DNA of 64,000 nucleotides from Brachycybe producta (GCA_036925085.1 JAUPFP010000037.1:2166451-2230450); one strand, 5' to 3'. Positions 11,433-24,607 are shown, counted from the first letter of the stretch. Notes: a model not told the origin generated them from the sequence alone. Numbers and translations: made by a program.

Positions 11433-14400
11433 ATGATTTTTAAGATTAACCGATTATCTTTATCATGCTTACTCGTTCTTAATTTTCTACAACAAATTTC
11501 CGGATATTGTTCTTTAGAAGATAGCTATGATTTCATCATTGGTAAGTTTTATTAGTAGTTTGTACAAATAATTACTTAGACTTTGCTAAAAGCAATTTTA
11601 TTTTAAAGTTGGTGGCGGTTCTGCGGGAGACGTCGTTGCAAGCCGATTGTCCGAAGACCCGAAAATTCGCGTTTTACTTTTGGAAGCTGGAAAAGTTAAT
11701 ACAACACTCGATGTTCTGAGTGATATTCCTGCAATGTTTCCATACTTACAACTCACTGATTATGATTGGCAATACAAAATCGTACCACAAACCAATGCAT
11801 GTTTAGGATGGCCTGGACATGTGTGTTAAAAGTAAAAGTTCATTTGAAATTTATGTTTAAATTAAACTTTGTGTTATTTTTTTTTAATAATAGCAATGTC
11901 CATATCCACGGGGAAAAGCATTAGGAGGGTCGAGTAAAATCAATTACATGGCATACGTGAGAGGAAATAAACTTGATTACGATCACTGGGCCTCTTTAGG
12001 CAACACTGGTTGGGACTTTAACAGTGTTCTACCTTATTTCAAAAAATCTGAAGACTACTCCGCTCCTTACATTGGAGAGAAAGATGGTTCGTTTAAATTG
12101 TCTTTGAGGGCTAAATGTTTTATTACTTTTTGGAATGTATTTTATTTCAATTTGTTTAGCCGAGTATCATGGCACTGGTGGTTATTTGACGGTGTCAGAA
12201 GTCAACTATAAGACTCCTTTGGGAAATGCATTTCTTGCGGCAGGACAGGAATATGGTTTAGAAGTATTAGATACGAATGGTGAAAATCAGACAGGTAATT
12301 ATACAAGAAATGCATAGGTACGCTGCAGTGTATGTGTCAAATAGTCGTTTCCATTTTAGCGCGTCCAACGTTGCTCAAATGGCTCTAGCAAACGAACGGC
12401 ATTTCGAAATGTCATGAAAATTTCTCGTTACCTAAATATAATTTAAAAATATACCTGAATTATTTGAAAGTTGAAAGTTTTTTTTCTGAAGAATGAATAG
12501 TGAGCTATATATGGACCTTTTTGAGGTCAACGATAAGTCTTTCAATATTGCAACCAGAAGATGTTCATACAAGGACATCAAATTAAAGAAGCAATTGTAA
12601 CTTCAATTATTTTCCAAAAAATATTTTTAAGTCAATTTGTTTTGTTACAATTGAAACTTTATTTTGAAAACGTCAATTTTCACTTACCATTGCGTCTATT
12701 GCATTGTGCAGCACGTGCACGTGGTAGTGTCTAAGCATTTAAGCAAGTATACATGTATATTGTTATGAGCACATTTCCTTATATTGTAACATAGGGATCA
12801 TGAATTATATATGTACTGTGCGACAAGGAGTGCGATGCGACACAGCTTTAGCATTCTTACAACCCGTGACTTCACGACCAAACCTTGTAATTGCTCAGGG
12901 CGCACATGTTCTCAAAGTAGGTGCCTTTAACATGTTATAATTGCAATTATGTACACTGAATTATTACAAATTGGTCTCTGAATTATATTACACAGGTTTT
13001 ATTTGATAAAAAGAAAAAAGCAATTGGTGTCCAGTACAGTGTTGATGGTCGCATTCTTCAAGCAATGGCTTCAAAAGAAGTGATTCTTTCAGCTGGATCA
13101 ATTAACACACCACAGTTGCTTATGCTTTCTGGTGTTGGTCCAAAAGAAGAACTAAAGAAATTCAATGTAGGAAGGATTAACAGTTAAATGTTATATTTTG
13201 TAATATTATATAAATGCCTATGTAATATTATATAAATTAAATTTGAAATTGAAAGATTCCAGTTATTGCTGATGTTCCTGGAGTTGGAGAAAATCTTCAT
13301 GACCATGTATCTTCTTCCGGTTTGGTTTGGACAATTAATCAGGATGTTTCATCTGTCTATTCTAGTGGTTCGAATTCGTCATCTCTTCTCGACTGGGCTT
13401 TGCATCATAAAGGTTATAATTACGAGCAGTTATTACTTCATTCACTTGAAACTTGACCTTCAAATTGAAACCTGTTCAGAGGGCTCAAGTGGATGTTTTC
13501 TTCTTCTTAAATTTAGGCCTAATATTATTTATCTCCACATTTTCTACACATGGTCATAACATTATTACTTGTTGTTTCTTACAGGACCTTTTACTTCGTT
13601 GGCTGGTATTGAAGGTGTTAGTTTTATCAACACACCTTTCGCAAATCATAGTAATAATTGGCCAGATATACAGTTAATATTTATTTCTGGACCTGGTTTG
13701 TTGGATGATGGTCTTAATGTTCGCAATAATTTCGAATTTATCAAAGATGTTTAGACCTACACATAAAAAAGATTAATTTCTCAATTTTTTAATACTTCTA
13801 AATAAGATCTCTTTCTCCATGGCACCTGTTGTAATGCGGCCAAAATCTCGAGGTGCCGTTCGCCTTCAGAGCAATAATCCGTTCGACGCACCTCTGATGG
13901 ACCCCAAATTTTTCAATGAAACTGATGATCTACACATTCTTGTTGCAGGTGAATTACAATAGAGACATCCTAAAATTGTTTTTAGTAATAACCCCAAAGT
14001 ATGCATGCCCCAATTTTACTTAGAAGTGGTGATTTATGCAGCTAAAACACAAATATATGCAGTACAAAAAGTACATATAGCTTTATATATACAGTAGGCC
14101 TATATATGTTGAAAAAAAGCAATTAGCTTATTTTCCGCCCTATTCAGTGGTACTCTCTTCAAAGTAGTCTCCTTGTGGATTAACAGACCAAAGCCATGCA
14201 GTGCCTTTCTGGCTTTCTAAAGTGCTCCTGGAAGACTTTTTGTGGAACACTGTTGAGATTGCTCGTCGTTTTGGCATTATTTTCAAGGACATCGTGATTT
14301 TTAATACAGGAAACAGGAAAAAATTTGCATGGAGTGTGATACGGTGAGTACGAGGGTGGGGGACATCAGGATTTTTTTTATTCCAGGAATTTTCGAAAAA

Positions 14401-15378
14401 TAAAACAGTGTGTGCCGGCACAAATTGCCTTGTCTTATCGACTACCACACACTGACTTGTCTGTCGGACAATTCCTGGTCGAAACAAATTCCTGTTATCA
14501 CCAACCTGCATATTCATCGGACCTCACTCCATGTGTGTTCCTGTTTTCAGCGTTGAAAATCATAAAAATACATCGTTTTGATGATATCCTTGAAACTAAA
14601 GCCAAACGATGAGTAATCGATTGTGGCTCAATCCCAATTTCGCATTCTTCTTTGAAAAAGTTCTTACACAAAGCTGCAAAAAAACATTCAATAAATAAAT
14701 TAAAAATATTATAAAAGATAATTTTAAAAATTAATTTTTTTAAAATAAACTGTAAAAAAAACATCGAATATGCATTAAAAAGAAACTCTTCTTTTTATGC
14801 ATTTTTATGCACAAACGACAAATTATGCAGCATAGAAGTTTGATCGGTGATATACTGTAGCTTCATGCATGATTTAGATGTTACTTTAATCGGCACAAAA
14901 AGTGCGAGCCCTAGTAATAACAGCTTTAGGTTTTCCTTTTCAGGTATGAAAATTGTATTGACTTTCGGAAATTCACTTCCATTTCGTCAATTTGATGCAC
15001 AATTGAATCCAAACAAAATACCAGCATGTGAGAGTTTCAAACTCTATTCTGACGATTATCTTGAGTGTCTAGCCAGGCATACTACTCAATCATTTTACCA
15101 TCCTGTGGGAACTTCTAAAATGGGTCCATTACATACTGATCCTATGGCCGTGGTGGATCCACAACTCAGGTATATTACAAGTTTTAAAATTAAGTTTTAG
15201 AACTAATTTTTCAGATATTTGTACCAGGGTTCGCAGTGTGACTGGCTTACGAGTTGTTGATGCTTCCATTATGCCATTTATTGTATCTGGTAATACAAAT
15301 GCTCCAACAATCATGATTGCTGAAAAGGCTTCAGACATGATAAAAACAGCTTGGAATATTCTTGTTCAAAAATTGTAA
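11433..15378 (+). CDS. GMC oxidoreductase C, damaged exon 9 acceptor
   Basis: GMC-family member, up to 593 residues. Exons: 11433-11541, 11609-11820, 11894-12086, 12160-12294, 12795-12916, 12996-13166, 13256-13412, 13585-13748, about 13807-13948, 14944-15169, 15228-15378. The signal peptide, GMC signatures and catalytic His/Asn ([13 protein letters not shown]) are present; the FAD loop reads GGGSAGD, with Asp for Ala. In the paralogs exon 9 begins [10 protein letters not shown]. Here that stretch and its acceptor AG are absent. The nearest in-frame acceptor (AATAAG, 13801-13806) would drop about 12 conserved residues. Intron 9 is swollen to about 1 kb by mariner remnants. The gene may be a decaying copy or may make a shortened protein. 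AATAAA is at 15729. Confidence 0.8.
14135..14290 (-). mobile_element. mariner transposase C-terminal remnant, minus strand
   Basis: Minus-strand translation, with one frame change, gives [15 protein letters not shown] and then [10 protein letters not shown]. This resembles the C-terminus of mariner/Tc1 transposases (..IPKEAFQECF.. ending GDYFEGD). Stops and a frameshift make it dead. It lies in intron 9 of GMC C. Confidence 0.55.
14405..14612 (+). mobile_element. mariner transposase remnant, plus strand
   Basis: The plus-strand reading [29 protein letters not shown], then [12 protein letters not shown], matches the mariner/Tc1 catalytic region (family form: PPYSPDLAPCDFFLFPKLK, then GRRFDD). 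The key Asp after PC is replaced. It is inverted relative to the C-terminal piece at 14135-14290, so the copy is rearranged or two copies are present. Confidence 0.65.
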
Positions 15379-16603
15379 ATATTTTTACAGTTCAATAATA
15401 TTAAACGTTTTTTACAATATTTCAGAAGTTGATTCTTGTAAGCACTTCTGTTTTTTTATTTATTGTAAACAATAATAACCAGTGCTTATCAAAAGTATAG
15501 CCTACAATGATTTACAAAAATATATAATAATCTAAATACAAGTGTAACGTCCAGAGGAGCTACTTACCCCACTGTCTTGCTCCTACTGTATTAAAATTCA
15601 ACACCATTTTGAAAGACCGCAGTTATCATCAGTGTAACAACACAACTTTTGCAATTGATATTGTTGACAAATGACATTATGATCAATATTGTGAATTGAT
15701 TTAAATGAAATCATTTTTATGAACATTGAATAAAAATTAAAACTTTGTTATTTATTATTCGTTAGCACGTTATATTTTAGAGAATATATGATATTCATTA
15801 CGTACTTGAATTTGAAAATGACTAACTGTTTTAGAAAATAGCCCCAGTGTAACAACATACATATTGTAACAACACAGACTCATATTATCCCTTTGCAACA
15901 GGCTTCCAGTGCTGCATGCCGAATACTTTTGTAAAATTCAGTTTTAAATATGAAAGTCAAAAACTTGAGTTTTCTGAAGAAAAGTTTAAATAAAGAAAAG
16001 CGTTGTTTTATTTAATATCCATAAACACTTTTTTTCATGTTTAAACTGCTCGAAGTTTTCAAGTTTACGTTCAAGCAACAAATGTGTTTCTTGAATTTGG
16101 TTGTCCTGCAGAGTGTAAATAAACATTTCGTAAATTCTAATACGTTGCAGTAAGATATAAGGACTAATAAAAAATCTATTAGTATTTTTAGTACAATTTA
16201 TTTTTGTAATTTCTCCTTTTTAATAGTCAACAAAAAGTTTCACAATTAGTTCAAATACAAAAACTATAACTAGCTATAAATTTAAAAAAAAAACATCTTT
16301 TACAAAACAAAATACCTTAAAACAACTTTTTCATATACAAAATATACCATTAATCAGAAAAATAATGTGAATTTGTATAGAAAGGATAGTGATATGCCAA
16401 TGGTTTGCAAGCTTCCGTTTAGTCATTTACCATGTTCGGCAATAAAAATGCTCCAGCGAGCATGGATGTTAAAAAAAAAAGGCTTCAGGCATGTTGAAAA
16501 AAGCAAGCTTCGAAAATTTCTGTCAAAATATTTAGTGAATTATGTTTGCTTCAATAGCATTTTAGCTAAGAGTTCAGAATTTTTTTAAAATTTACATTAT
16601 TAC
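15379..16603. other. C-D intergenic region, first part
   Basis: No gene is seen. A phrase around CAGTTATCATCAGTG occurs at about 15620 and again near 17410, so a diverged repeat is likely. The ORF at 16367-16588 has no supporting feature. Confidence 0.4.
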
Positions 16604-17040
16604 CAGTGTCGGCTTTAGGCCAGGGCGACCAGGGTATGAACCATGGGCACCACTTTTGAGGGCAACACAAATTTCGCGAAACTTTCTAAAAATTGGTTTT
16701 TAGTACTTTTACTCATTTATTTACAAAAAATACTTATCATTCCAGTAACTGTTATGAAATCAGAAAGACACTCTGTTCAAAATGAAAGTTAATCAAAGCT
16801 ATCCGAGATAGAGAGATGGAATAAATATTTTATCAATGATGTCTGCAAGAAATGAAATTTATAATACAATTTTCTTAGTGAATGTGCTTCTCACTAACTC
16901 AAAAATTGAAGTTTTATTTAAAGTATCAAACTATAAATCATCTCCGGCAATCATAGGTACATAATAGTAATTTTTTTGGGGGGGGGGAAGGGCACTTGTC
17001 CAGGTATTGTTCTAGATAGCGCAAGATAAAACCAGCACTG
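16604..17040. mobile_element. non-autonomous hAT-type element
   Basis: The left end CAGTGTCGGCTTTAGGC pairs with the right end, which reads CAGTGCTGGTTTTATC on the opposite strand. Both sides carry the exact 8-bp duplication ATTATTAC (16596-16603, 17041-17048). CAGTG ends and 8-bp duplications fit hAT. There is no transposase, and a G-run lies near 16979. Confidence 0.72.
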
Positions 17041-17048
17041 ATTATTAC

Positions 17049-19032
17049 AATAAAAATGAATATTAATCATTTTGAATGCACAATTCAAAATAGTATGCAT
17101 GGTCTTTTGCGCTTTGGACTAATGTTATTTCAAGTTGCAAAAAAGTTTAATTTTAAAGATATCACAATTTAAAAAAACAATTAGCTGTTTTATTAAATTT
17201 TCAGAGTTTCAAATGCATCTTGAAAATTTTTAAACATTGCTTCAACAAGTTACACAATCGAGTTTGACAGTACGCAATAGAACTTCTTTTCCATATTAAT
17301 GAATTTAATAATTTGCATAAGGAATACCGAAAATAGTTGTGTAGAGGCTAGAGCGCAGAATGACTACTCATCCCCAGGCTACATCTCTGGCACTGTTCTG
17401 AGAGACATCAGTTATCATCAGTGAAACAATTATTGTTATAAATGATATTGTCGAGCATGATGGTGAAGGTCTCTTGCTTATAATCAATGGCACATTTCCA
17501 GGGCATCAGTTCCAATCTTGACTGTGAAGATCATTTAAACGTGATGATTTATTAACCGCTCTCTTCCCAGAGCAATCGTTTCAAAAAGTGTAGGCCTACG
17601 AAAAAATTAAAAATGTTATTTTGAATTGTTACTTGAAATGTTATTTTTGTTTGTTCATTTCAGACGTCACTGTGTGCTCTACTTGTTTAATTTGCATTAC
17701 TGCAAATATGTACGAAGTTCATGACAAAATACACAGAGATATTAAAGTTTAGAAAAAGATGGGGCCACACTTAATTAAGGCCTTATCTTGAGACCTTATC
17801 TTCAGGTTCCTAGACGCCAAAGGGAGTAAGTGATCAAAGTAATGTTCTCATTAAATTGAGTTCAAAGTTCTAATGATCTTCAACAATTATATATAACATA
17901 TAAATAAAAATCAATGGTGTTCATGGTTAGGTTGTCTTTTTGCCTGTTTATATGTAAATAGTAAAGTCATAAAATAAATGGTTACTTTTTGTCAGCACTT
18001 TTCTGAAAAGTACAAGTTGTACTTGTTCCCCTTGAATATTCTAAAAAAAAGGATGGTGCATGAAGTGCATTTGAAACATAAAGAAGGAAAACACAAAATA
18101 ATTCCAAAACACATGAAATTATTCTAAATTCTAAATAAAATTACAAAAGACAAAAGGCTTAAAGGCTTTAAGTGTAAATGCCTCTCGAACTCATGATTAT
18201 TCCGTTTTCCAGGTGGGATTAAGCTACCTTTCTAGTTTCTAAAACCACTTTCTAGTTGCTCTCAATTTTGCTTCTGAAAGACAAAATGATTAAGAGTTTG
18301 AAAATCGTTCATAAATGACCGCAATGTACTATCACATTGAGTTGACAGTACCACAGTATAGAAATATGTGTTTTCTATACTGTGACAATGGGTAAAAGTT
18401 CAGTTATACCCTTTGAGCTCCAAGTAAAACGAATGATTGTTTGATTAGTTATGCTTTATGAAGCTAGATAACAACAACAACGAGACGCTTTTTAATTTAT
18501 TTCTCTAGTCGATCAAATTCTTTGTCATTTCATTGAATAAGGCCCTTATAACGCATCCATGCTGTACACCAAAAAAACTGATTTATTGGCCAATTTTTGA
18601 GTGATTCTGTACCTGTGATCGTAATCTTCTCTCTACTCCACAAATGATTCAGTGTGACCCAATCGATTTTTAAAAAATCTGTAACAACATACCTTTACGA
18701 AGGTAATTTATGCACATCTGAGAAAGTATAATATTTTCAATTTTTCTGTTTTTGTGGAGGCACTGACGACTTTAACAATAATTGTTTATACAACTGCATT
18801 ACTTTTATTTTTTCAGCAGTTTTTTCATGTTTTTCAATATTGTTCTTTATTTGGACAGATGGCTTGCCATTTTATTTTTTTATAATAATAAATTAATAAT
18901 TGTTATTTTATTTAAAATAAATACGCTCTTTTATGAATAAACGAGTTACTAAAAATGCTATTTATTATTTAATAGTGACCAATATTGTGTACCTTGTTTT
19001 GAATACTCACGGAAATCTTTTGTCTATAATTG
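17049..19032. other. C-D intergenic region, second part
   Basis: No gene is seen. It contains one arm of the foldback repeat family at 18160-18310, a 13-bp hairpin at about 18352-18386, the duplicated CACAAATGATTCAG flank (18638) and the shared upstream motif (18854-18874). Confidence 0.45.
18160..18310. repeat. foldback-family repeat, one arm
   Basis: Contains TTTCTAGTTTCTAAAACCAC and GAAAGACAAAATGATTAAGA, the hallmark phrases of the foldback family seen repeatedly from 42 to 54 kb. Confidence 0.5.
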
Positions 19033-19041
19033 TATATAAAG
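19033..19041 (+). promoter_or_regulatory. TATA box of GMC gene D
   Basis: TATATAAAG, followed by the CTTAAGGTAAAAGTAAT block shared with C. Confidence 0.65.
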
Positions 19042-19145
19042 CGTATTTTATCTTAAGGTAAAAGTAATTGTTTGATACATTTTATACAAATTACAATTTG
19101 TGCACTAAATTTTCTAAGAAATAATAAGTTTATAATTCGACAAAA

Positions 19146-21760
19146 ATGATTTTTACGTTTTTTCGATTATCTTTACCATGCTTATTTTTTATTAATTTAT
19201 TTCAACTAATTTTTGGCTGTTCTTTAGATGACAGTTACGATTTCATCATTGGTGAGTTTTATTGGTAGTTTGTACAACAAATTAATTAGACTTTGCTAAA
19301 AATATTTTTATTTTAAAGTTGGTGGTGGTTCAGCGGGTGCCGTTGTTGCGAGCCGATTGTCCGAAGACCCGAAAATTCGTGTTTTACTTTTGGAAGCTGG
19401 AAAAGTTAACACAACACTCGATGTTCTGAGTGATATTCCTGCAATGATCACATTCTTACAAGGCAGTGATTATGACTGGCAATATAAAACTGTTCCACAA
19501 ACTGGGGCATGTTTAGGAATGACTGGACAAGTCTGTTAAAATTAATATTTAAATTGAAATTTTTATGATGATGATTAGATAAATTTTGATAACTTTTGTC
19601 TTCTTTGTTATCAATAGCAATGTCCATGGCCACGAGGAAAAGCATTGGGAGGAACGAGTAAAATCGACTATATGGTTTACACTAGAGGAAATAAACGAGA
19701 TTACGATCACTGGGCCTCTTTAGGCAACACGGGTTGGGATTATGACAGCGTTCTACCTTATTTCAAAAAATCTGAAGACTATACAGCTCCCTTGATTGGA
19801 ACGAATGATGGTGTGTTAGAAGTGTCTAATTTTATTATAATTTTCTACTAAATATATTTGTGTTTCTTTTTATTTAGCCGAGTATCATGGCACTGGTGGT
19901 TATTTGACACTGTCAGAAGTCGACTATAAGTCTCCTTTGGAAAATGCTTTTATTGCGGCAGGACAACAATATGGTCTAGAAATAGTAGATACGAATGGTG
20001 AAAATCAGACTGGTAATCATACAAGAAAATTCGAGCAAGTATATTGCAATAAACACATTTCCTTATACTGTAACATAGGAATCATGAATGCGGTTGGTAC
20101 TGTGCGACAAGGAGTGCGATGCAGCACAGCTTTAGCATTTTTACAACCTGTGACTTCACGTCCAAACCTTGTAATTGCTCAGGGCGCACACGTTCTCAAA
20201 GTAGGTACCTTTGAGATGTTATAATTTCAGTTGAATCCAATAAAATGCTATGAATTTAACCTTTTATACACAGGTACTATTTAATAAAACGAGAGCAATT
20301 GGTGTTCAGTACAATATTGACGGTCACATCCTTCAAGTAAAAGCTTCAAAAGAAGTGATTTTGTCAGCTGGATCAATTAACACACCACAGTTACTTATGC
20401 TTTCTGGTGTTGGCCCAAAAGAAGAACTGAATAAATTTAATGTAGGAGCATAAATATTAAGTTTGTAAAAAATTAAGATAATATATTCAAGGTGTTATAC
20501 TTAATTGAAAGATTTCAGTTATTGCTGATGTTCCTGGAGTTGGGGAAAATCTTCAAGACCATATTTCTTGTGCTGCTTTGTTTTGGACAGTTGATCAGCC
20601 TTTTTCATCGGTGTTTTCTAGGGGTTTAAATTCATCCTCTTTTCTCAACTGGGCTTTGTATGGAAAAGGTTAAGGACCAACTACTATAAGCCCTCAATTT
20701 AAGAATTTCACTTGGAACTTGAACTTCAGATTGAACCTCGTTCAGAATGTTCAAGTTGATATTTTCTTACATGAATTTAGACATAATATTATTTATACAA
20801 AGCATTTTCATAACATTAGTACTCGTGGAATTTTACAGGACCTTTAACTCTTTTGGGTGGTATGGAAGGTGTTAGTTTTATCAACACACCATTTGCAAAT
20901 CAAAGTGATAATTGGCCAGACGTAGAGTTTGTATTATATTCTGGAAGTGCTGTTTCTGATGGTGGTCTTCGTATTCGTTACAATTTTGGACTCACTGAAG
21001 AGGTTTAGATCTACAGCTATTCAGTCTTTTTGACTCTTTTTTTCGCCTTTTCACCTTTTTATTTACATTAAGGTTTGGGACCAAGTTTTTAAACCTATTC
21101 TAAATAAGGAAACTTTTACCATCGTACCTATTTTAATGAGACCAAAATCTCGAGGTGTTGTTCGCCTTCAGAGCAATAATCCTTTTGATGCACCTTTGAT
21201 GGATCCCAAATATTTCAATGAAACTGCTGACCTAAATGTTCTTGTTGCAGGTAAATAAAAAATAGAAGTTACACAAAAATTCATTTTTTATTAAATTGAT
21301 AACTAATTTTTGTTTTGTTTTTCAGGTATGAAGATTGCATTGACTTTTGGAAATTCTCTTCCATTTCGTCAATTTCATGCACAGTTGAATCCGAATAAGT
21401 GGCCAGGATGTGAGAGTTTTCTGATCTATTCTGATGACTATCTTGCATGTCTAGCTAGGCATAATTCTCAAACAGTTTACCATCTTGTGGGAACTTCCAA
21501 AATGGGTCCATTAGATACTGATCCTTTGGCCGTAGTTGATCCACAACTCAGGTAGTTTTCAATTTTTAAAAATAAGTTTTAGAGCTAATTTTTCAGATAT
21601 TTGTACCAGGGTTCGCAGTGTGACTGGCTTACGAGTTGTTGATGCTTCCATTATGCCATTTATTGTGTCTGGTAATGGAAATGCTCCGACAATTATGGTT
21701 GCAGAAAAGGCTTCAGACATGATCAAGACAACTTGGAAGATTCCTGTTAACAAATTATAA
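19146..21760 (+). CDS. GMC oxidoreductase D, intact
   Basis: The most compact copy: 603 residues with every splice site canonical except the unusual but family-wide GTTTAG donor after exon 8. Exons: 19146-19251, 19319-19530, 19618-19810, 19878-20012, 20079-20200, 20274-20441, 20512-20668, 20839-21002, 21073-21250, 21326-21551, 21610-21760. Signal peptide, FAD motif VGGGSAGA and signature 2 are intact. Signature 1 is GGTSKIDY (Asp for Asn). The catalytic pair is His (YHLVGT) and Asn (SGNGNAP). Intron 4 is only 66 bp, whereas B and C share a roughly 500-bp version. AATAAA is at 21865. It is probably an active secreted dehydrogenase or oxidase; the substrate is unknown. Confidence 0.92.
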
Positions 21761-24484
21761 ATAATTTTTTTTTGCTTGAATGGTAATGCACGTAATAGAG
21801 AACCAATTTTTTTCTGATGATGATTTACTTTTAAGCACTTCTGTTTTTCTTAATTATTGTGAATAATAAATATTTAATAAATAATAGGCAGTTTTTTGTT
21901 TTATTTCTTTTGTTGAAAATCAATGGCAACCAGATTTGAAAATGATCAACTAATCTTCTTGCAAGCTGTCAATAGTACTTCAATTTAAATTATGTAAATT
22001 ATTAAGTAATAATAAAACATGTGACTTTTGTCACTTTACAACATGCTTCCATGGCTACTAACAGAATATTTTTTTTGCAAATTCAGTTTTAAATATAAAT
22101 GTCATCCTTTTTCATAAAAATTACTACCAGATGCATTTAAGATTCTTTTCACTTTGGAAATATTTACATATATTTTGCTTTAAAATAACTTTTAAATTAA
22201 TATTATTATACTCAACAATGCACTGTTTTTATGTTTCTGCATAACTTCGATTGAAATTCGCAATACAAATTTGCTTTTAATAAATATTTGCTGCATCAGT
22301 TAGGCCCTGCCTACTAGAATGAACTATGAGGTCGAGGTCTACCACAAGATTTGCAACGGCCTGCAGAATAACTTCTAAGTTGAGTTGAAAAGATACTAAA
22401 GGCACCTTACTTTTTTAATTATGCACAGGGAAATGCATTCTGACATTCATTTTTATGAATTACCAATAATTCTAAGTATAACTGTGGATGATAAAGTTAC
22501 TAATGAAATATAAAATTAATAATAAATGATACAATGCATACAAATGCATATTGCCAAATAGAAATAAACATAATGAGTTACTCAATTGATAAATTGCACA
22601 AAGCATGTACAAAGTGAAATAAATGCAGAAAGTTTTTATGAAAACAAATGAACATTGTTTGCTACACTACTACACCTAATTAACAACACTAGAGAAAAAA
22701 AATAATAAATAAATAAAGTCAACTAGCGATCATTGAGAACAGAGAAACAATAATAATTATTGCATCCAAGATATTTTTTGAGACTTTTTGGTCCAGGAGC
22801 AACTCATTTTTAACGATTTTGGAAATTTTAGAAGAGCTTTGTATTAAAATATTTTTTAAAAAGGCATTGGTGCCTTGCAATGGCCAGTAATAAAATATAC
22901 TGTATTTGCCGCCACACTGTAATTTGCATTTGTCATATTTTATCAGCTTTATTATGTTTGGATAGTGTTATGGATCTTCTGCTATAACTAATATTAAACA
23001 CATATTTGATACATTATATTACATCTGGTTTTCTTACACGGTCTTTAATTATTTTGGGTGTTATATTGTTGGTGTTACTTTGGCATATATGTATATGTAT
23101 AACATGACAGACCAAGTCTATTATTTATATTTGTTTGCAAGTGTTGTTGCTGATGACTGAACTTTGTTTTTATGGTGTGCTACTTACTGGTGAACTTTGG
23201 ACTGACATATGAATAATAATCATTTTTATTAAATTTTACATTAAACATATTCTAAATGAGAATAGTTATTTTTTCCAGTAATAGTGTAATAGAATGCACT
23301 TAAAATAATACATGTGTTATGATATCCCAACATGATTAAAAAATATTTAGACAATTTTAAACAAAATTTATCAAAATAGAATCTCCTACACTGAATTCAC
23401 TTATTCATGAAAATTAGTTATTATTAGGTCCTAGTGATATTTAAATATTACAAACCTGTTATAGATTTCAGGGGGGGGGGGGAGGGGCTGAAGCCTCCGG
23501 ACATTAAAAATGGACGGAATTTACCCTCCTCCTTGAGATATCAAATACTTATTTAATATTTAATTAGCCCCCCCCCCCCGACCAGAATTCTGGTTGCGCT
23601 ACTAATAACAGCTAAAACTGATGTTTATTTCTCATTTTTCTTTCCAAATACATGTATATTTAGACTATGATATTCTTTTCTAGACCATAGTTCTGTTTTA
23701 GAAGAATTACAATTTGATGATCATTTTTATACATTGTCGAAATGAGAACCACTTAGGTCCGCTCCGCAAGGAATACTTTGTGTCGCCACAATAGGGGTAT
23801 TCAGACGAAACACCACCACCCTTTTTTGCTGAGCTGTGGTGATGAGTGTTCGTGTTCAGCCACAATTGTCGAACACCCGTTGTTTGTTAATGGTGATCAC
23901 TGATCAAGGTCATTCGAATGGAATATATTGACAACATTCTATTGTTTTCAACGGTCGTTTATGTGAAGCATACTGCGTCTACCACTGTATGGTGACACAA
24001 AGTGGAGACTCAAGAGTGTTTCGTATGAAGAGGACCTTATGACTCTCGAGCTGATTGCAGTTGTTCTGAGTTGAATCAATTGAAATTATCGGGTTTATAA
24101 ATTGGTCAATCTTTAGGTCATCTCATTTCCTCTACAAGATTTTTTTTTAAATGTGTTGTAGAATTTGCTGTGGAATCTGCAAACAGCAATTTGTTCTAGG
24201 CTTACCATACTTTCGTTTAATTTTCAATATTTTTAGATTAATCGCATGTCACGCAATTTTTTATTTTTCAAAACAAAATTTTCAGAACCATTTGACGTAT
24301 TTTTTACGTATTTTTTTTATTAAAGTAAATACTTATTTTGTTTTCACAGCAGGTTAAAAAATACTTAAGTAATTACACAACAGTTTTCTTTACTACGATT
24401 CAATACTAATACGTAATTGAAATTTGCAATTGACATTGAATTTTTTTGGCTAATGTTTTTCATCATTTTATATACGTACAAATA
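21761..24484. other. D-E intergenic region
   Basis: No gene is seen in about 2.7 kb. G- and C-homopolymers (23473 and 23570) bound a 100-bp AT-rich piece and look like the ends of a degraded repeat. Around 23750-24040 there is a loosely inverted, less AT-rich block (AGGTCC..CTTTGTGTC) that may be an old element. Confidence 0.35.
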
Positions 24485-24607
24485 TTAAAAATAATTGCTC
24501 AATGAGCATGTGTAAGTAAGATGGCAAACCATCTGTCAAAACAAAAAAAGTTTTGACAGATGGTTTGCCATCTTACTTATATATGCTACTTGAGCAATTA
24601 TTTTTAA
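24485..24607. promoter_or_regulatory. long hairpin built from the shared upstream motif of gene E
   Basis: Two arms of almost 60 bp flank a 7-bp A-run. The central 27 bp of each arm are perfectly complementary (GTAAGATGGCAAACCATCTG, then its mirror). Each arm contains the motif GACAGATGGTTTGCCAT, which occurs once, unpaired, upstream of A, B and D. Confidence 0.75.
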
